A stretch of DNA of 64,000 nt from Desulfobacteraceae bacterium (GCA_013003715.1 JABDIN010000097.1:62001-126000); one strand, 5' to 3'; shown: positions 27,193 to 40,305, counted from the stretch's first letter. The notes: generated by a model not told the origin, from the sequence alone. Translations and numbers: made by a program.

Positions 27193-28638
27193 ATGGCAAG
27201 TGTTCTGATCGTCGATGATGATCCGGCAATAGCGGATATATTGTCGCGGATCGTTAAAAAACTGGGCCATTCAAGCACCAGCGCCTCTGATGTACGAATG
27301 GGAATGGATCATCTGGCATCCGGGGAGTTCGATGTGGTCCTTCTGGATGTTTTCCTGCCCGACGGTAATGGTTTGGAGATGATTCCCGGCATTAAGGAAA
27401 GCCATCATGCGCCTGAAATCATCATCATCACGGCATTCGGGGATCCGGACAGCGCTGAACTGGCCATTAAAAACGGCGCGTGGGACTATATTCTGAAGCC
27501 GTCACCGACCGAAAGCATCATGCTCACCATAAAACGGGCATTGGCATACCGGAAGGAAAAACAGGCCGCGGCCACCCCCCGGTTATTGCGTCGCGATGAC
27601 ATCATCGGTTCCAGTCCCCAATTGACCCGGGCTCTGGAACGGGTTGCACTGGGTGCTTCAACCAAGGCGAATGTATTGATCACCGGCGAAACCGGTACCG
27701 GAAAAGAATTGTTCGCCCGGGCGATCCACCGGAACAGCGAACGGTCCAAACGCCGGTTTGTGGTGGTCGACTGCGCCTCATTACCGGACTCATTGGTGGA
27801 AAGCACGCTATTCGGCCATGAAAAAGGCGCTTACACGGGTGCGGATAAAGAGCGTGAAGGCCTTATCAAACAAGCGAACGGCGGCACCTTGTTTCTGGAC
27901 GAGATCGGTGAGCTGCCCCTTGGCTCTCAAAAAGCCCTTCTCAGGGTTATACAGGAACACCGATTCCGCCCGGTCAGCGGCAAAAAAGAGATTGAAGTGG
28001 ATTTCAGGCTGATATCCGCCACCAACAGAAATCTTGAAAAAATGGCCACCGCCGGAGAATTCAGGCAGGACCTGTTATACCGGATCCGGACCTTTGGGAT
28101 TCAGACGCCCCCTTTGCGAAAACGTAAGCAGGACATTAAAAAGCTATCGGTTTTTTATATCAATAAATTGTGCGACATCTACGCCGAGGAAACCAAAGGT
28201 TTTTCTTCGGAATTTTTCGAATCCTTGCAGCAGCATGACTGGCCGGGAAATGTCAGAGAGTTATTCAATACCCTGGAAGAAGCCATGTCCGTCGCCGGCA
28301 GGGAACCCATACTGTATTCCTACCATCTGCCCACTATAATCAGGGTGGCGGCGGCTAAAAAAACAATCACAGCCTCTGCGGCATCCCCCGCGCCCGATGA
28401 AAATCTTGGTTCATTGAATGGGCTGGAGGCGTTTAATAGTAAAAATTTCCTGAAAATCAATACCTTCCGTGATACCATGGAACGAAAATACCTTCAGCGT
28501 CTCACCCTCCTGACCAATGGCAATCGTAAGGAAGCCTGCCGGATTTCCGGGCTTTCAAGAACCCGTTTGTTTGAATTGCTGAAAAAACACGAATTGTCCA
28601 AATACCTTCGAAAAAAAACGGAAGCCGCTGTCGGTTAA
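27193..28638 (+). CDS. NtrC-type sigma-54-dependent response regulator
   Basis: A 481-residue activator. The receiver (about 1-120) has VDDDP, phospho-Asp in VVLLDVFLPDG and Lys in ILKPSP. The AAA+ domain (about 140-375) has Walker A GETGTGKE, the sigma-54 contact loop GAYTGA in place of the usual GAFTGA, Walker B GGTLFLDEIGE, and the R-finger region RQDLLYRI. The C-terminal Fis-type helix-turn-helix (about 430-475) has NRKEACRISGLSRTRLFELLKKH. It activates sigma-54 promoters on phosphorylation. Two sigma-54-like promoters are found in the window (28870 and 35506), the first immediately downstream. No kinase gene is adjacent. Confidence 0.93.
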   Translation: MASVLIVDDDPAIADILSRIVKKLGHSSTSASDVRMGMDHLASGEFDVVLLDVFLPDGNGLEMIPGIKESHHAPEIIIITAFGDPDSAELAIKNGAWDYILKPSPTESIMLTIKRALAYRKEKQAAATPRLLRRDDIIGSSPQLTRALERVALGASTKANVLITGETGTGKELFARAIHRNSERSKRRFVVVDCASLPDSLVESTLFGHEKGAYTGADKEREGLIKQANGGTLFLDEIGELPLGSQKALLRVIQEHRFRPVSGKKEIEVDFRLISATNRNLEKMATAGEFRQDLLYRIRTFGIQTPPLRKRKQDIKKLSVFYINKLCDIYAEETKGFSSEFFESLQQHDWPGNVRELFNTLEEAMSVAGREPILYSYHLPTIIRVAAAKKTITASAASPAPDENLGSLNGLEAFNSKNFLKINTFRDTMERKYLQRLTLLTNGNRKEACRISGLSRTRLFELLKKHELSKYLRKKTEAAVG

Positions 28639-28658
28639 TCCCGCACAAACCGATTTCA

Positions 28659-28678
28659 CCGGTCATTATGGTGACCGG
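28659..28678 (+). terminator. Hairpin after the sigma-54 activator gene
   Basis: CCGGTCA and TGACCGG form a seven-base perfect stem with a TTATGG loop, 20 nt after the stop codon. It lacks a clear T-run, so it may be a weak terminator or an mRNA-stabilising hairpin. Confidence 0.35.
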
Positions 28679-28869
28679 CCACTGAGCCTGTTCTTCACAA
28701 TGCCGTAAAGGTTCACTTTGCCGAACCACGGGTACGGTTTCACGAACATTGCTATTCGTATGTCCGCTTTTTTAACAGCGCCACCCCCTATTCCCCTGCG
28801 GATGCCTGCGTATCGTTTCATCCGCAATTACGGTATATTATCGACCGTCAACGGGATTCCGGGCTTACA

Positions 28870-28884
28870 TGGCATACCAATTGC
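28870..28884 (+). promoter_or_regulatory. Candidate sigma-54 promoter
   Basis: TGGCATACCAATTGC keeps the invariant GG (-24) and GC (-12) with exact spacing and is followed by T, matching TGGCAYR-N4-TTGCW. It lies about 48 bp upstream of the start at 28932 and just downstream of a sigma-54 activator gene. Confidence 0.45.
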
Positions 28885-28931
28885 TCAACCCTGGCAAGAG
28901 AATACCGCTGGAAAGGGAATCGAATTCAAGG

Positions 28932-29345
28932 ATGAAACTATTGATTTATCAGCCCGATGGGCATCCACTGGAGAATGTTCTGCGGCAGGGCTTAACCACC
29001 AAAGGACATGAAATTGAAAGTTTTTTCTTCCCCGATATCGCGGCACTGACCGCCGGGCTGAGACAAGCATCGGGTGGTGATATCATATTGATTCTGGTAC
29101 CGCCGGATAAAAAAGAATTATCCCGGCTGGCCATGATGCGCGCGCCGTTGCTGGACAAAAAAATCATACTGATTCTGCCGGACAACAGGGAGGAAACCAT
29201 CTCCACTGCACACAGACTGCATCCGCGATACATCAGTGATGCGGACGGTGATTTTTCGGACACCATAGCGGTACTCTCCAAAATGATCGGCAATGCCGGT
29301 TCCCACGCGCCGGGAGAGTTGATCGCCGATCCGGCTCACGGTTGA
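28932..29345 (+). CDS. Receiver-like protein lacking the phospho-acceptor Asp
   Basis: A 137-residue cytosolic protein. The pattern of alternating beta strands and helices (KLLIYQPDGH, IILILVPPDKKEL, KKIILILPDN, PRYISDADGDFSDTIAVLSKMI) resembles a response-regulator receiver fold. The acidic pair after strand 1 is missing, the position after strand 3 is VPPD rather than a conserved Asp, and the usual Lys is not evident. It probably acts as a phosphorylation-independent interaction domain. The start ATG at 28932 follows GAAAGGGA; the frame is also open upstream to 28869. The family was not recognised with certainty. Confidence 0.55.
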   Translation: MKLLIYQPDGHPLENVLRQGLTTKGHEIESFFFPDIAALTAGLRQASGGDIILILVPPDKKELSRLAMMRAPLLDKKIILILPDNREETISTAHRLHPRYISDADGDFSDTIAVLSKMIGNAGSHAPGELIADPAHG

Positions 29346-29391
29346 TTCTCAAAGATACTGCGGTGCCGGCCGGGTCCGATAAGAAGCATTT

Positions 29392-30099
29392 TCACACGTG
29401 TCCGGTTCCAAGGGCCGATCCGGATTCCAGCGACACCCGCTGAAGCACCCCCAGGGATCCGACCCTTGCGGCTTCAGCAAAACCGCCGCTGGAAATCGCG
29501 GCGCTGTATATCGTGTACGGGGCCTGTCCACCATCTTTCGGATCTTCAAAAACATCGTGAAATATCAGGTAACCGGAGGTGACCACATGTTTCGCCCAAT
29601 GGTTATAATCCGCTTTTACGGTTTCCAGGGCATGCCCGCCATCGATGAATACCAGACTGAGCGGCGTCCGCCACGATTTTGCGGCCACCGACGAATCACA
29701 GACAAGGGGAACCACATGTTGCTCCAGCGCGGCAGCTCTGAGGGTATTTCTGAACTCGAATAAGGTGTCGCCATGAAAGGTCCGGGGATCGATCAGGGCA
29801 GGATCGAAATATAATTCACCGGGTTGCTGTTCTTCGGAACCGCGATGGTGATCAATTGAGAATAGGGTGGTATCCTGTTTTTTACAAGCCGTGCCGATAT
29901 ATACGGTCGATTTCCCGCAATAGCTGCCGATTTCAAGGCAGGGACCCATCTTCGCGGCCGTAAGGGAAAAATCGTAAAGCGCCCTGCCCTCGCCGGCATC
30001 AAGGAAACCCTTTGTCTGATTGATGACCTGTTGATTGAAGTCCATGATCGTTTCACAGCCGGAATACCCGATGTTTTCCGGGTCAGGGGATATCATCAT
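29392..30099 (-). CDS. Class I SAM-dependent methyltransferase (Methyltransf_24-like)
   Basis: A protein of up to 235 residues. The SAM-binding loop is CLEIGSYCGKSTVYIGTA (about 54-71). FSIDHHRGSEEQQPG and SLVFIDGGHALETVKADYNHW, followed by GYLIFHDVF, are typical of the cephalosporin-hydroxylase/Methyltransf_24 group acting on small molecules or surface glycans. It overlaps the end of ftsK by 17 bp with AAAGGGG just before the first ATGs, so it is the last gene of the plsC-rnj-ftsK operon. The start could be 30099 or 30096; an internal ATG at 30045 is also possible. Confidence 0.8.
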   Translation of the reverse strand: MMISPDPENIGYSGCETIMDFNQQVINQTKGFLDAGEGRALYDFSLTAAKMGPCLEIGSYCGKSTVYIGTACKKQDTTLFSIDHHRGSEEQQPGELYFDPALIDPRTFHGDTLFEFRNTLRAAALEQHVVPLVCDSSVAAKSWRTPLSLVFIDGGHALETVKADYNHWAKHVVTSGYLIFHDVFEDPKDGGQAPYTIYSAAISSGGFAEAARVGSLGVLQRVSLESGSALGTGHV

Positions 30100-32236
30100 A
30101 CCCCTTTACCAGGACTTCCCTGCGGTTGGCACCGTCGGAGGGTCCGACGATTCCCTCCAGTTCCATGGTCTCCACAATGCGCGCCGCACGGTTATAACCG
30201 ATCCGCAAATGCCGCTGAATCAGGGAGATGGAGGCCTGACGCGTCTTTGTCACCAGCGCAACGGCGTCATCATATCGTTCATCATAATCGGCATCCTCTT
30301 TACTCTTGTTTTTCTCCGGTGCCTGGGTTGCCAGAACGCTCTTATCGTATTCCGGACGTTGTTGTTTCTTCAAAAATTCGGTGATCCGTGTAATCTCGGC
30401 CTCGGAAATATAGGCGCCGTGAATTCGCTGCAGTTTCGCCGTGCCCGGCGGCAGAAAAAGCATGTCGCCCATGCCCAACAGGTTCTCGGCCCCATTGGCG
30501 TCTATGATGGTCCTCGAATCGGTCTTAGAAGATACCTGGAAGGTCAGCCGGGTGGGAAAGTTGGCTTTTATGATGCCGGTGAGCACATCCACCGACGGCC
30601 GCTGGGTGGCTAGAATCAAATGAATGCCCGCTGCCCGTGCCATCTGGGCCAGCCGCATCAGGGCCACTTCCACGTCCCTTGAGGCCACCATCATCAGGTC
30701 CGCCAACTCGTCGATGATGATCACGATAAACGGCAGTGTTTCGGGTTCTTCCTCGCCATCGGCTTTTTTCACCGAAGCGACCTTCCGGTTGTACTGACCG
30801 ATATTGCGCGCCTTGTTTTTGCTCAGCAACTCGTACCGGCGCTCCATCTCCTTGACCGCCCAATATAGCGCATTGGTTGCCTTTTTCACATCGGTGACCA
30901 CGGGGGTGATGAGCTGGGGGATACCATCATACATGGACAACTCGATGCGCTTGGGATCGACCATGATCAGCTTCACATCATCCGGTGTGGCTTTGTACAG
31001 CAGGCTGCAGATCATGGTATTCAACGCCACACTTTTCCCCGCACCGGTCGCGCCGGCGATCAGGAGGTGCGGCATTTTATCCAGCTCCGCCACCACCGGC
31101 TCCCCAACGATATCCTTGCCGAGACAGAGGGTCATATGTGATTTGGCCTTGTTGAAAACCACCGCGGTGACGATCTCCTTGAATCGCACGGTTTCCCGGT
31201 CCGGGTTCGGCACTTCGATACCGATGACCGCCTTGCCTGGAATCGGGGCGACGATACGGATGCTGATAGCCCTCAGTGCCAGTGCCAGATCATCCGACAA
31301 ATTGACGATCCGGTTTATCTTCACCCCTGCTGCCGGTTCATATTCGAAGGTGGTGATCACCGGTCCGGGTGTAACCGCCGTGACTTTGCCGTGAACCCCG
31401 AAATCCTCCAGTTTTTTTTCGAGCAATTTGGACTGCATACGCAAATTGTCGTTGTCCGCGGAGGCGGGCGGGTGGGCGGGATCATCCAAAAAATTAATGG
31501 ACGGTAACTGGAAACCGCCCTTGGTTTTCATAAAATTGAACACTTCCTGCCTGGGTGCGGGTTTCGGACGAACCTGAACCGGTTTCGGTGCCTTAATTTT
31601 CAATTGCGGTGTGCTGGCCTGTAGCGAACTTTTAATTTTTTCGGATCGCCGTTTTGCTTTTTCGCGGCGTTCCTTGTGTTTGATCAGCAGAGTTTTGATG
31701 CGATCGGCCAGAAAGGCCGATGCCTGCATAAAACGGGTCCAAAAGGCGATGATGGAAAACCCGGTGGCGAGGATGAATCCCACCAGCCAGAGTACGAAAA
31801 GAATGATCAAACTGCCGGCGAGGTTGGTGTATGCGGTTAAAAACGATGCCAGAGGTGTACCGAAAATACCACCGGCGGAATATTTGCTGCCAAAAAGGAT
31901 ATAATGGTTTTTATCAAGGGCCAGCAGGCTACCGGTGGTAATGATCAGAACGATGCCACCGACAACGATGGGCACGACGGATACCTTGGCGCCCTTGCCG
32001 AAAAAAAGAATGCTTGCCAACAGCAGCAGCACCGGAATCCAGAAGGCACCAATCCCGAAAAGACCGACAAACAATCCGGACACATGGGCGCCGAATATGC
32101 CGAACAGGTTTTTCGCCTTGCCCAGAACACCGGCATTGTGCAGCAGCGACGGATCAGCGGATTGATAGGATATCAAGCTGATCAACGTGAAAATAACGAG
32201 AAAAAACAGGAAAATACCAACGATTTCTCTTCTCAT
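30083..32236 (-). CDS. ftsK: DNA translocase FtsK
   Basis: A 717-residue division-associated translocase. Four or five transmembrane segments occupy residues 1-165. A short basic linker follows, shorter than in Escherichia coli. The RecA-like motor (about 235-620) has the Walker A motif GATGAGKSVALN, Walker B IIIDELADLMM, and ILATQRPSVDVLTGIIKAN. The C-terminal gamma winged helix (about 650-717) has RQASISLIQRHLRIGYNRAARI, which reads KOPS-like sites and activates XerCD. At about 715 residues it has the SpoIIIE-like compact architecture. It lies between rnj and a methyltransferase gene. Confidence 0.97.
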   Translation of the reverse strand: MRREIVGIFLFFLVIFTLISLISYQSADPSLLHNAGVLGKAKNLFGIFGAHVSGLFVGLFGIGAFWIPVLLLLASILFFGKGAKVSVVPIVVGGIVLIITTGSLLALDKNHYILFGSKYSAGGIFGTPLASFLTAYTNLAGSLIILFVLWLVGFILATGFSIIAFWTRFMQASAFLADRIKTLLIKHKERREKAKRRSEKIKSSLQASTPQLKIKAPKPVQVRPKPAPRQEVFNFMKTKGGFQLPSINFLDDPAHPPASADNDNLRMQSKLLEKKLEDFGVHGKVTAVTPGPVITTFEYEPAAGVKINRIVNLSDDLALALRAISIRIVAPIPGKAVIGIEVPNPDRETVRFKEIVTAVVFNKAKSHMTLCLGKDIVGEPVVAELDKMPHLLIAGATGAGKSVALNTMICSLLYKATPDDVKLIMVDPKRIELSMYDGIPQLITPVVTDVKKATNALYWAVKEMERRYELLSKNKARNIGQYNRKVASVKKADGEEEPETLPFIVIIIDELADLMMVASRDVEVALMRLAQMARAAGIHLILATQRPSVDVLTGIIKANFPTRLTFQVSSKTDSRTIIDANGAENLLGMGDMLFLPPGTAKLQRIHGAYISEAEITRITEFLKKQQRPEYDKSVLATQAPEKNKSKEDADYDERYDDAVALVTKTRQASISLIQRHLRIGYNRAARIVETMELEGIVGPSDGANRREVLVKGYDDIP

Positions 32237-32295
32237 TTTTCTATCCGTTTTGTCTGTTCACAATATGAGATGGATTACCCGTTTCGAAAACCGCC

Positions 32296-33945
32296 TTATA
32301 CTTCAAGGATAAAGGGCAATATCATGGGACGACGACCAATGGTAAAGAAAAAATACTGGCGCAAGGCGGTTTGCAGCTTCGAACGGATGATGCTCACCCG
32401 GTTCGGCACTTCCGGAAGCACCTCTTCAACCACCTCCAGAATCACACATTGGGCATCCTGGAGCAGATAACCGGTTTCGGTTTCGAATACAAACCCGCGG
32501 GAAACGATTTCAGGGCCGTAGACGATGATGCCGGTCTCCTCATCAAAGGCGAGATTCACCACAACCAGCCCCTCCTCGGAAAGTATGCGCCGCTCCTTGA
32601 GTACGCTTCTGCCGACATCCCCGATACCTTTACCATCGATAAGCACACGACCGGTGCCGATGTACTCGGAGTGATACATTTGGGTCTGATCAAACCCGAT
32701 GATCTGGCCATTCTGGGCCAGCACGATATGTTCCCGGGGGATTCCCAATTGCTCGGCAAGCCGGGCGTGGAGCACCAGGTGCCGGTGTTCGCCATGAATA
32801 GGAATAAAATATTTGGGCTTGGTGAGATTGATCATCAGCTTCAATTCTTCCTGAAAGGCATGCCCCGACACGTGAATATTGGAAATTTTCTCGTAAATAA
32901 CGTCGGCCCCCCGACGATAGAGGTTGTTGATAATGTTGGTAATGGCCTTTTCATTCCCCGGGATGAATTTGGAAGAGAGGACAACCGTATCTTCCGGCTT
33001 GATCTGGATCTGACGGTGGGTTCCGGCGGACATTCGCGCCAGTGCCGACATGGGTTCGCCCTGACTGCCGGTGGTGATGATAATCACCTCGTCGTCTGTA
33101 AACTCGTCGAGCTGGTCGATACCGATTTCCATACCGGCCGGGATGCGCATATACCCCAGATTTTTTGCAATATTGACACTTATTTCAATGCTGCGCCCGT
33201 TAATAATAATTTTCCGGTCGCTGGCGGCGGCAATGTCGACAATCTGCTGGATCCGGGTGATGTTTGAGGCGAACAAGGCGACGATTGTTCTGCCTTTTTT
33301 TCTTTTGGTGATTTTCTCCAGGGTCTCCCCGATCTGCTGATCGGAGATGGTGTAGCCCTCTTTCTCCACGTTGGTGGAATCCGACATCAATGCCAGTACG
33401 CCTTTTTCACCGCAGTGGGCGAACTTGTTCACATCCGTCATCATTTTATCGATGGCCGTGTGATTGATTTTAAAATCCCCGGTGTGCACCAGCAGGCCGA
33501 CCGGCGTGTGAATCGCAAGTCCGACACCGTCCACGACGCTGTGATTCACGCGTATAAACTCCAGCTCAAACGGACCGATTTTTAATTGCTCCCGAGGATT
33601 GATTTCATGGAGTCCGGCGGAAAGATGAAGCTCATGCTCCACCAGCTTGTGACGTACAATGCCCAAGGTGAAGGGGGTGCCGAAGACCGGCACATTCACT
33701 TCCTTTAACAGATACGGCAAGGCGCCAATGTGATCTTCATGGGCATGGGTGAGTACAATTCCGCGAACACGGGATTGGTTTCGCCGGATGTATTCCAGAT
33801 CGGGAATCACATAGTCGACACCCAGCATATAATCTTCCGGAAACATGAGGCCGGCGTCGATAATGAAAATAGTATCACCATATTCGATAACCATCATGTT
33901 GAGACCGATCTCACCCAGCCCGCCCAGCGGAATGATCTTCAGCAT
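32296..33945 (-). CDS. rnj: Ribonuclease J
   Basis: A 549-residue metallo-beta-lactamase/beta-CASP ribonuclease. It opens with KIIPLGGLGEIGLNMMV. The zinc site is HAHEDHIGALPY (about 72-83), followed by HSVVDGVGLAI and HTGDFKI. Beta-CASP motifs are SDSTNVEKEG, TTGSQGEPMSALARM and HVSGHAFQEELKLM, with HGEHRHL later. The enzyme has endonuclease and 5'-to-3' exonuclease activity in mRNA decay and rRNA maturation. The ATG at 33945 shares a base with the plsC stop (TGATG), so it is translationally coupled. Confidence 0.96.
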   Translation of the reverse strand: MLKIIPLGGLGEIGLNMMVIEYGDTIFIIDAGLMFPEDYMLGVDYVIPDLEYIRRNQSRVRGIVLTHAHEDHIGALPYLLKEVNVPVFGTPFTLGIVRHKLVEHELHLSAGLHEINPREQLKIGPFELEFIRVNHSVVDGVGLAIHTPVGLLVHTGDFKINHTAIDKMMTDVNKFAHCGEKGVLALMSDSTNVEKEGYTISDQQIGETLEKITKRKKGRTIVALFASNITRIQQIVDIAAASDRKIIINGRSIEISVNIAKNLGYMRIPAGMEIGIDQLDEFTDDEVIIITTGSQGEPMSALARMSAGTHRQIQIKPEDTVVLSSKFIPGNEKAITNIINNLYRRGADVIYEKISNIHVSGHAFQEELKLMINLTKPKYFIPIHGEHRHLVLHARLAEQLGIPREHIVLAQNGQIIGFDQTQMYHSEYIGTGRVLIDGKGIGDVGRSVLKERRILSEEGLVVVNLAFDEETGIIVYGPEIVSRGFVFETETGYLLQDAQCVILEVVEEVLPEVPNRVSIIRSKLQTALRQYFFFTIGRRPMILPFILEV

Positions 33946-34706
33946 CACGCTAACCCTTCCTCAGGTCTGCGATCATCCTTCTCGCTCATGATGTTGTGAA
34001 TTCGATCCATAAGCTCGTCCTTGGTCGATCGTGTGTAGTCCTTGGTTTCAATTGGCGCATTCAGATGAATGGTAATCGGTCCGGGCCTGATCATCAACTG
34101 ATTTTTAGGCATTATGGAAAAGGTCCCGGTAATCACGATGGGGACAATCGGTACCCCGGCATCAACCGCCATGACAAACCCGCCTTTTTTGAACCGCTGT
34201 ATTTTCCCGTCCGGACTGCGGGTGCCTTCGGGAAAAATCACGACAGAAGTACCGTTGCGGATGGTTTCCGCCGCCAGGCGAAGGCTTTCGAAGGCCGCCT
34301 TGCGATTGGACCGGTCGATACTGATGTATCCGCACCCTCTCATGCTTCGGCTGAACAAAGGGATCTTGAACAACTCGGATTTTGCCAACCACCTGAACTG
34401 TACCGGTAAGTGACCCAGCAGTGCGGGTATGTCAAAATTGCTCTGGTGGTTGGACATGTAGATATAGGACCGGCCGGGGTCAAGATTTTCACTGCCTGTG
34501 ACCGTAACCCGGACACCGCTGACCCATAGAATGGATTTTCCCCAGATCTGGGCCACATTATGGGGCAGGTTACCGGTCCGGCTGATCAGCGACGCAATGA
34601 TGGCAAAAATCCCGAAAACGAGAGTCATGGTGATTGTCCAGAGAATGATCACCACCGTGTGGATGACGGCCACCATATTATACGGACTAAGGTGAGCCAT
34701 CGCCAT
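33945..34706 (-). CDS. plsC: 1-acyl-sn-glycerol-3-phosphate acyltransferase
   Basis: A 253-residue inner-membrane acyltransferase making phosphatidic acid. The N-terminal hydrophobic segments (about 8-45) precede the catalytic NHQSNFD (HX4D) near residue 80. The glycerol-phosphate site is FPEGTRSPDGKIQRFKKG (about 150-167), followed by VPIVPIVITGT. The ATG at 34706 is preferred because it places the hydrophobic segment at the N terminus; the frame is open to 34760. It heads the plsC-rnj-ftsK-methyltransferase operon. A second PlsC domain is fused to a transporter at the right edge of the window. Confidence 0.92.
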   Translation of the reverse strand: MAMAHLSPYNMVAVIHTVVIILWTITMTLVFGIFAIIASLISRTGNLPHNVAQIWGKSILWVSGVRVTVTGSENLDPGRSYIYMSNHQSNFDIPALLGHLPVQFRWLAKSELFKIPLFSRSMRGCGYISIDRSNRKAAFESLRLAAETIRNGTSVVIFPEGTRSPDGKIQRFKKGGFVMAVDAGVPIVPIVITGTFSIMPKNQLMIRPGPITIHLNAPIETKDYTRSTKDELMDRIHNIMSEKDDRRPEEGLA

Positions 34707-34861
34707 ACGGTTGACCGTCCCGGACTTCCCTAAATCGCCGGCATGCCGGCGTGAGCTCAAGGTCCCGTTTTAACTTACAATTGTGCGACGGCAGAAACAG
34801 GTTTAATCTGACACGCGCATCACACAATGCAGGATTGTCAATTGAAAACAAATTCAATTCC

Positions 34862-35194
34862 CTAGGTAATAAGGCCCAGCGTATCAACCATGGCATCCAC
34901 TTTCCGGATAATCCAGTTACGCTGATCCTGGTTGGCGTACGCAATACATCCGCATCGCAGTTGATTTTTCGAACGCACCAGCAACTCGCACGACAATCGA
35001 TCCGGTGTCAGCTCCAGGGCGAAATAGAACGGTTTGCAGTGGTTATGGGACGTCTGGACTTCGGTCAACAATTCATCACCGATGAGAAGCCAGTAAAGGC
35101 CGTCCATCTTCTCACCGGCGTAATGTTCTTCCAGGTAGGCCTTCAATTTCTCAAAATCCTCGGGCCTCAGTTCATCAATCACATATTGTTTCAT
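34862..35194 (-). CDS. Conserved hypothetical protein, 110 residues
   Basis: A cytosolic protein of mixed alpha/beta composition (VIDELRPEDFEKLKAYLEEH, LYWLLIGDELLTEVQTSH, PFYFALELTPDRLSCELLV). Two cysteines lie in LRCGC. No signal peptide is present. It starts with ATG at 35194 and stands alone between plsC and a divergent gene. It resembles short conserved proteins of sulfate reducers but has no known function. Confidence 0.65.
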   Translation of the reverse strand: MKQYVIDELRPEDFEKLKAYLEEHYAGEKMDGLYWLLIGDELLTEVQTSHNHCKPFYFALELTPDRLSCELLVRSKNQLRCGCIAYANQDQRNWIIRKVDAMVDTLGLIT

Positions 35195-35505
35195 AGCGGC
35201 GCTACGCTAGCATATATCCCTGCAAATCGCAAGATGTATGTTATGGCCGCACAACCGGTAACAACCCGTAGGGGTTGCCCCGGCACCGTATCATAAACAT
35301 GGCGGCAAACCGGCACCATGGAAACGGCCGGCTTACCGAATGGGGTCCCCGCGTGTTCGGAAAGCCGAACATGCCGTTCGCCTATTGGAACATCACTGCC
35401 GCGCAGTACCCGGCCCCATTTCCGCCCGCCGGCTGTCGTATCGGCAACACACTGTAATAACAACTTATTTTTACCACCAAATCAAGTGCTTTTCCGCCGG
35501 TCATC

Positions 35506-35520
35506 TGGCACGGCCATTGC
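35506..35520 (+). promoter_or_regulatory. Near-consensus sigma-54 promoter
   Basis: TGGCACGGCCATTGC matches the -24/-12 consensus TGGCACG-N4-TTGC exactly, preceded by a pyrimidine. The predicted transcription start is near 35532, about 45 nt upstream of the ATG at 35577. This is the best sigma-54 site seen in the window. Confidence 0.7.
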
Positions 35521-35576
35521 GATAGCAGCTACTGCCGTCAACGGCCATCGAAATCAGATCCAGGAAGGCGCTACCC

Positions 35577-36296
35577 ATGCACAAGACCTTAAGTCAATAC
35601 CACCCCAATCCGTCCCAAATAGGATTTCCGTCAACAATACACCATCTCATCCGCTGTTTATCCTGGATTCCGGTGATCCTCGGGGTTTGTATGACCACCG
35701 CCGCTGTGCACGGGGAGGAATCAAAACTGGCAGCGGCCTTGAAATTCACGGCCGGTGTAGCCACGGCTTATGCCATCCATGAAGGGGCGCATGCAGCGGC
35801 GGCAGCCTACACCGGAACAGAGCTGGAATGGGAAGTCGGCACCTACAATCAACCCATCGGCTTTACGGAAAATGCCCGGGATGACACCAGCGGACTGATT
35901 ATTCACGCCTCCGGCCTGATCACCCAGGCGGCCGCAGGGGAAATCATCCTCCAGTGGGACCGTCTGGATAAAAATGACAATTTCACCCGCGGCATGATGG
36001 TGTGGAATATCATTAATCCGATCATATACGCCCTTGACTATTGGTTAATCGGGCAGGCCAACCAGACTTCCGACAGCAGCTTCCAGGGCGACATACAAGG
36101 GGTGGAGCACTATAGCGATAAACCCACCGCCGACGTGTTTGCACTCTCCATTGCCGCCATCGCCGGTTACCAGGGATACCGGTTTTTGAAAACCCAGACC
36201 TGGGCGCCGGATTGGATGAAAACCGACGACTACAATCTCGGCATGGCCCCGCTGGAGCGGGGTGGTGTACTGCTGACAGTGAACATCCCGTTCTAA
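35577..36296 (+). CDS. Membrane protein with HExxH motif, sigma-54 controlled
   Basis: A 239-residue membrane or exported protein of unrecognised family. The N terminus contains a hydrophobic stretch (about 25-45, CLSWIPVILGVCMTTAAVHG) that may be a signal peptide. Residues about 68-72 read HEGAH inside a helix (AYAIHEGAHAAAAAY), a zinc-metalloprotease-like HExxH. Further hydrophobic helices follow (GLIIHASGLITQAAAGEIIL, MMVWNIINPIIYALDYWLIG, VFALSIAAIAGYQGYRF). NPIIYALD may supply a third ligand as in site-2 proteases, but this is speculative. The gene has an AGGAAGG ribosome site and a strong sigma-54 promoter, and appears monocistronic. Confidence 0.65.
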   Translation: MHKTLSQYHPNPSQIGFPSTIHHLIRCLSWIPVILGVCMTTAAVHGEESKLAAALKFTAGVATAYAIHEGAHAAAAAYTGTELEWEVGTYNQPIGFTENARDDTSGLIIHASGLITQAAAGEIILQWDRLDKNDNFTRGMMVWNIINPIIYALDYWLIGQANQTSDSSFQGDIQGVEHYSDKPTADVFALSIAAIAGYQGYRFLKTQTWAPDWMKTDDYNLGMAPLERGGVLLTVNIPF

Positions 36297-36551
36297 AATC
36301 ATTCCGGTTACACGATTATATTCATAATCAGGGTGTTAGTTCACTTTGGCCGGTGGACGAACTTTCCATATCATCGCTTACCCCTCAACCGCCTGTTACC
36401 GGCTCACGCTGCCGGTTGGTTTATGTAGCAATTCAAATAGGTTTTAACCTTTTTTCTATTTACAAATGATATTGCTTCACATAAAGTTGATACTTTTGAA
36501 ATTGAAAAATCAGCAGCACGGTTTTCCAGATATTTTAGTAACTATTTTTAA

Positions 36552-40229
<3,678 letters not shown>

Positions 40230-40273
40230 CCTGAGGACAAAGAAATCGAAGGGAATCACCTGATGCAAATAAG

Positions 40274-40305
40274 CAGGGCTGCCGATGAAAGACCGGGCAG
40301 CCCTG
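40274..40305 (+). terminator. Terminator after nifJ
   Basis: CAGGGCTGCC and GGCAGCCCTG form a perfect ten-base stem with a 12-nt loop, followed by TCTGTTTCT. It lies 45 nt after the nifJ stop and 40 nt before the next start. Confidence 0.65.

Noticed and set aside
36391-36455. Hairpins (ACCGGC/GCCGGT; GGTT/AACC plus T-run) upstream of nifJ
   Set aside because: Stems are short and about 100-150 nt from the upstream stop; not strong enough to call a terminator or riboswitch.
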